This document shows positions 5,710 through 6,728 of a stretch of DNA of 6,728 nucleotides, piece by piece (position 1 is the first letter of the stretch; each line of letters begins with the position of its first letter). The notes beneath the pieces are model-generated. The model did no database searches. It was not told the origin of the DNA and saw nothing but the letters and a program-made list of their open reading frames with translations. Origin of the DNA: an uncultured Verrucomicrobia subdivision 3 bacterium (GTDB lineage Bacteria > Verrucomicrobiota > Verrucomicrobiae > Limisphaerales > CAMLLE01); assembly GCA_946480555.1 (NCBI GenBank), contig CAMLLE010000172.1:1-6728 (forward strand), read 5' to 3'. The position numbers were made by a program, and so were the translations under genes.

Positions 5710-6728
5710 ATGAAAATTCTCGCTGTGGTCTGGATGTTGGGATTCGTCATGCTGCGACTGGCAGCCGCGCCGGTGGCGGATTACGAACGCGCCAAGGCGG
5801 AGGCGGAAAAACTCTTTGCCGAGCAATCCTTCGAGCAGGCGCATGGCATTTACACCTCACTGAGCCTCACCAACCTGCCGCCAGAGGAGCAGCGCTGGGT
5901 GCAATTCCGCCGCGCCGACACTTCCTGGCGTTCGCAAGCCGCCTCCCCATCTGCCGACAACACGCGGGCTGAACAAGCGCGGCGCGAACTCGAATCGCTC
6001 GTGCGCGACGTGGAACGCCAGGAGGAGCGCGACCGCCTCTGGGCCGAGGTTCACGAGGCGCTGGGGGATTTTTTCTGGTTGGACGCCGGTCGCCACAACT
6101 GGGGTGGAGCCTGGCCGCATTATGAGAAAGCGCTGGATTGGTGGGCGGGCGCCCACGATGTCGAGCTCGCACGCGAACGTTACCTCGGCATCGTCTGGCG
6201 GATGGCCCGTCCGCCCGGAGCGGCGCGCAATTTCTATTACGGACATTGGGGCAATTTCATTCCGCTGCCCGTGCTCGAGAATGCGGTGAAGATCGCGGAT
6301 TCAGCCAATGACAAGGCGCGAGCCAGTTATCTCGTGGCCATGACGCTGTTCCGCCAGGGCGGCTCGCCCGAGCAGCGCGCGCGCGTGGCCGAAGCCTTCG
6401 AAGCAGCTCTGGCGGGCGGCAAAACGACGGAATGGTATGACGACGCGCTGTTCAATTACGCGACCTGGATGAGCAGTTCCGGCGAAGTCATTCCGCTGGC
6501 GGAAGGCGGCTGGCGCGAAGAACCGGATTATCCGAAGGCGCTGGAACTGTTCCGCCGGCTGGTGCGCGAATTCAACAAGGGCGAATCGCGCTATTACGAT
6601 CAGGCCGAGCAGCAGATCAAGAACATCACCGAATCGCAGCTTCAGGTTTCTGTGCCGCACATTTTCCTGCCTGACTCGGAGATTCAATATCACCTCCACT
6701 GGCGCAATGTCCGCCAGATCGAACTCGC
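5710..6728 (+). CDS. Secreted TPR-like protein, probable N-terminus of a bacterial alpha-2-macroglobulin; C-terminus beyond window edge
   Basis: The gene is open at the right edge, with 339 codons visible. An AAGGA Shine-Dalgarno three bases upstream supports the ATG. Residues 1-20 form a Sec-type signal peptide: K2, a hydrophobic core LAVVWMLGFVML, then LAAAP with a likely signal peptidase I site around residues 19-21. There is no lipobox cysteine. The protein should enter the periplasm or be exported. Residues about 24-300 are helical and TPR-like, for example ERAKAEAEKLFAEQSFEQA near the start and YPKALELFRRLVREFNKG towards the end. After that, the sequence turns to beta-strand character: QLQVSVPHIFLPDSEIQYHL followed by HWRNVRQIEL. 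This resembles the first macroglobulin-like domain of large bacterial alpha-2-macroglobulin proteins, which are thought to trap proteases in the cell envelope. The thioester and bait regions would lie outside the window, so the family call is inferred. A plain TPR secreted protein is the alternative. Confidence 0.6.
   Translation, partial: MKILAVVWMLGFVMLRLAAAPVADYERAKAEAEKLFAEQSFEQAHGIYTSLSLTNLPPEEQRWVQFRRADTSWRSQAASPSADNTRAEQARRELESLVRDVERQEERDRLWAEVHEALGDFFWLDAGRHNWGGAWPHYEKALDWWAGAHDVELARERYLGIVWRMARPPGAARNFYYGHWGNFIPLPVLENAVKIADSANDKARASYLVAMTLFRQGGSPEQRARVAEAFEAALAGGKTTEWYDDALFNYATWMSSSGEVIPLAEGGWREEPDYPKALELFRRLVREFNKGESRYYDQAEQQIKNITESQLQVSVPHIFLPDSEIQYHLHWRNVRQIEL

Noticed and set aside
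5266..5844. A 192-codon minus-strand frame spanning the mutS start and the divergent gap
   Set aside because: It overlaps the mutS N-terminus in another frame and runs antisense to the start of the secreted-protein gene. It has no family resemblance.

Overview
The window looks like part of a chromosome from a moderately GC-rich bacterium. I favour the phylum Verrucomicrobiota (Pedosphaeraceae/Limisphaerales-like). This rests on three things: the style of the MutS and DNA polymerase III delta-prime proteins, a secreted TPR plus alpha-2-macroglobulin-like protein, and GTAG-footed palindromic repeats. It is an inference from pattern recognition, not a database result.

Layout: three genes run on the minus strand and one on the plus strand. 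From the right-hand divergent point leftwards on the minus strand they are mutS (5600-2862; mismatch-repair ATPase, complete), an MFS transporter with POT-like features (2653-1169; complete), and a clamp-loader delta-prime subunit (holB-like, 970-1; its C-terminus lies beyond the left edge). Diverging from mutS across a 109-base gap is a secreted protein (5710-6728, open at the right edge). It has an N-terminal signal peptide, a helical TPR-like region and what looks like the first macroglobulin-type strand region of a bacterial alpha-2-macroglobulin. The gaps of about 200 bases between the minus-strand genes argue against a tight operon. mutS and holB both serve the replisome: MutS ends in a textbook beta-clamp-binding motif and delta-prime belongs to the machine that loads that clamp.

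The most interesting feature is a pair of related palindromic elements. One lies between mutS and the MFS gene (2732-2846) and one lies inside the mutS reading frame (3550-3713). Each is bounded by inverted GTAG...CTAC ends and contains four hairpins, two per arm, whose stems differ in sequence but keep base pairing. This is the layout of REP/BIME elements mobilised by RAYT (TnpA-REP) transposases. The copy inside mutS is translated in frame. It adds about 55 low-complexity residues just before the Walker A strand of the ATPase domain, and all catalytic motifs stay intact. A third, unrelated GTAG-footed palindrome lies at 1034-1057. No tRNA, rRNA, CRISPR array, transposase gene or phage gene was seen.
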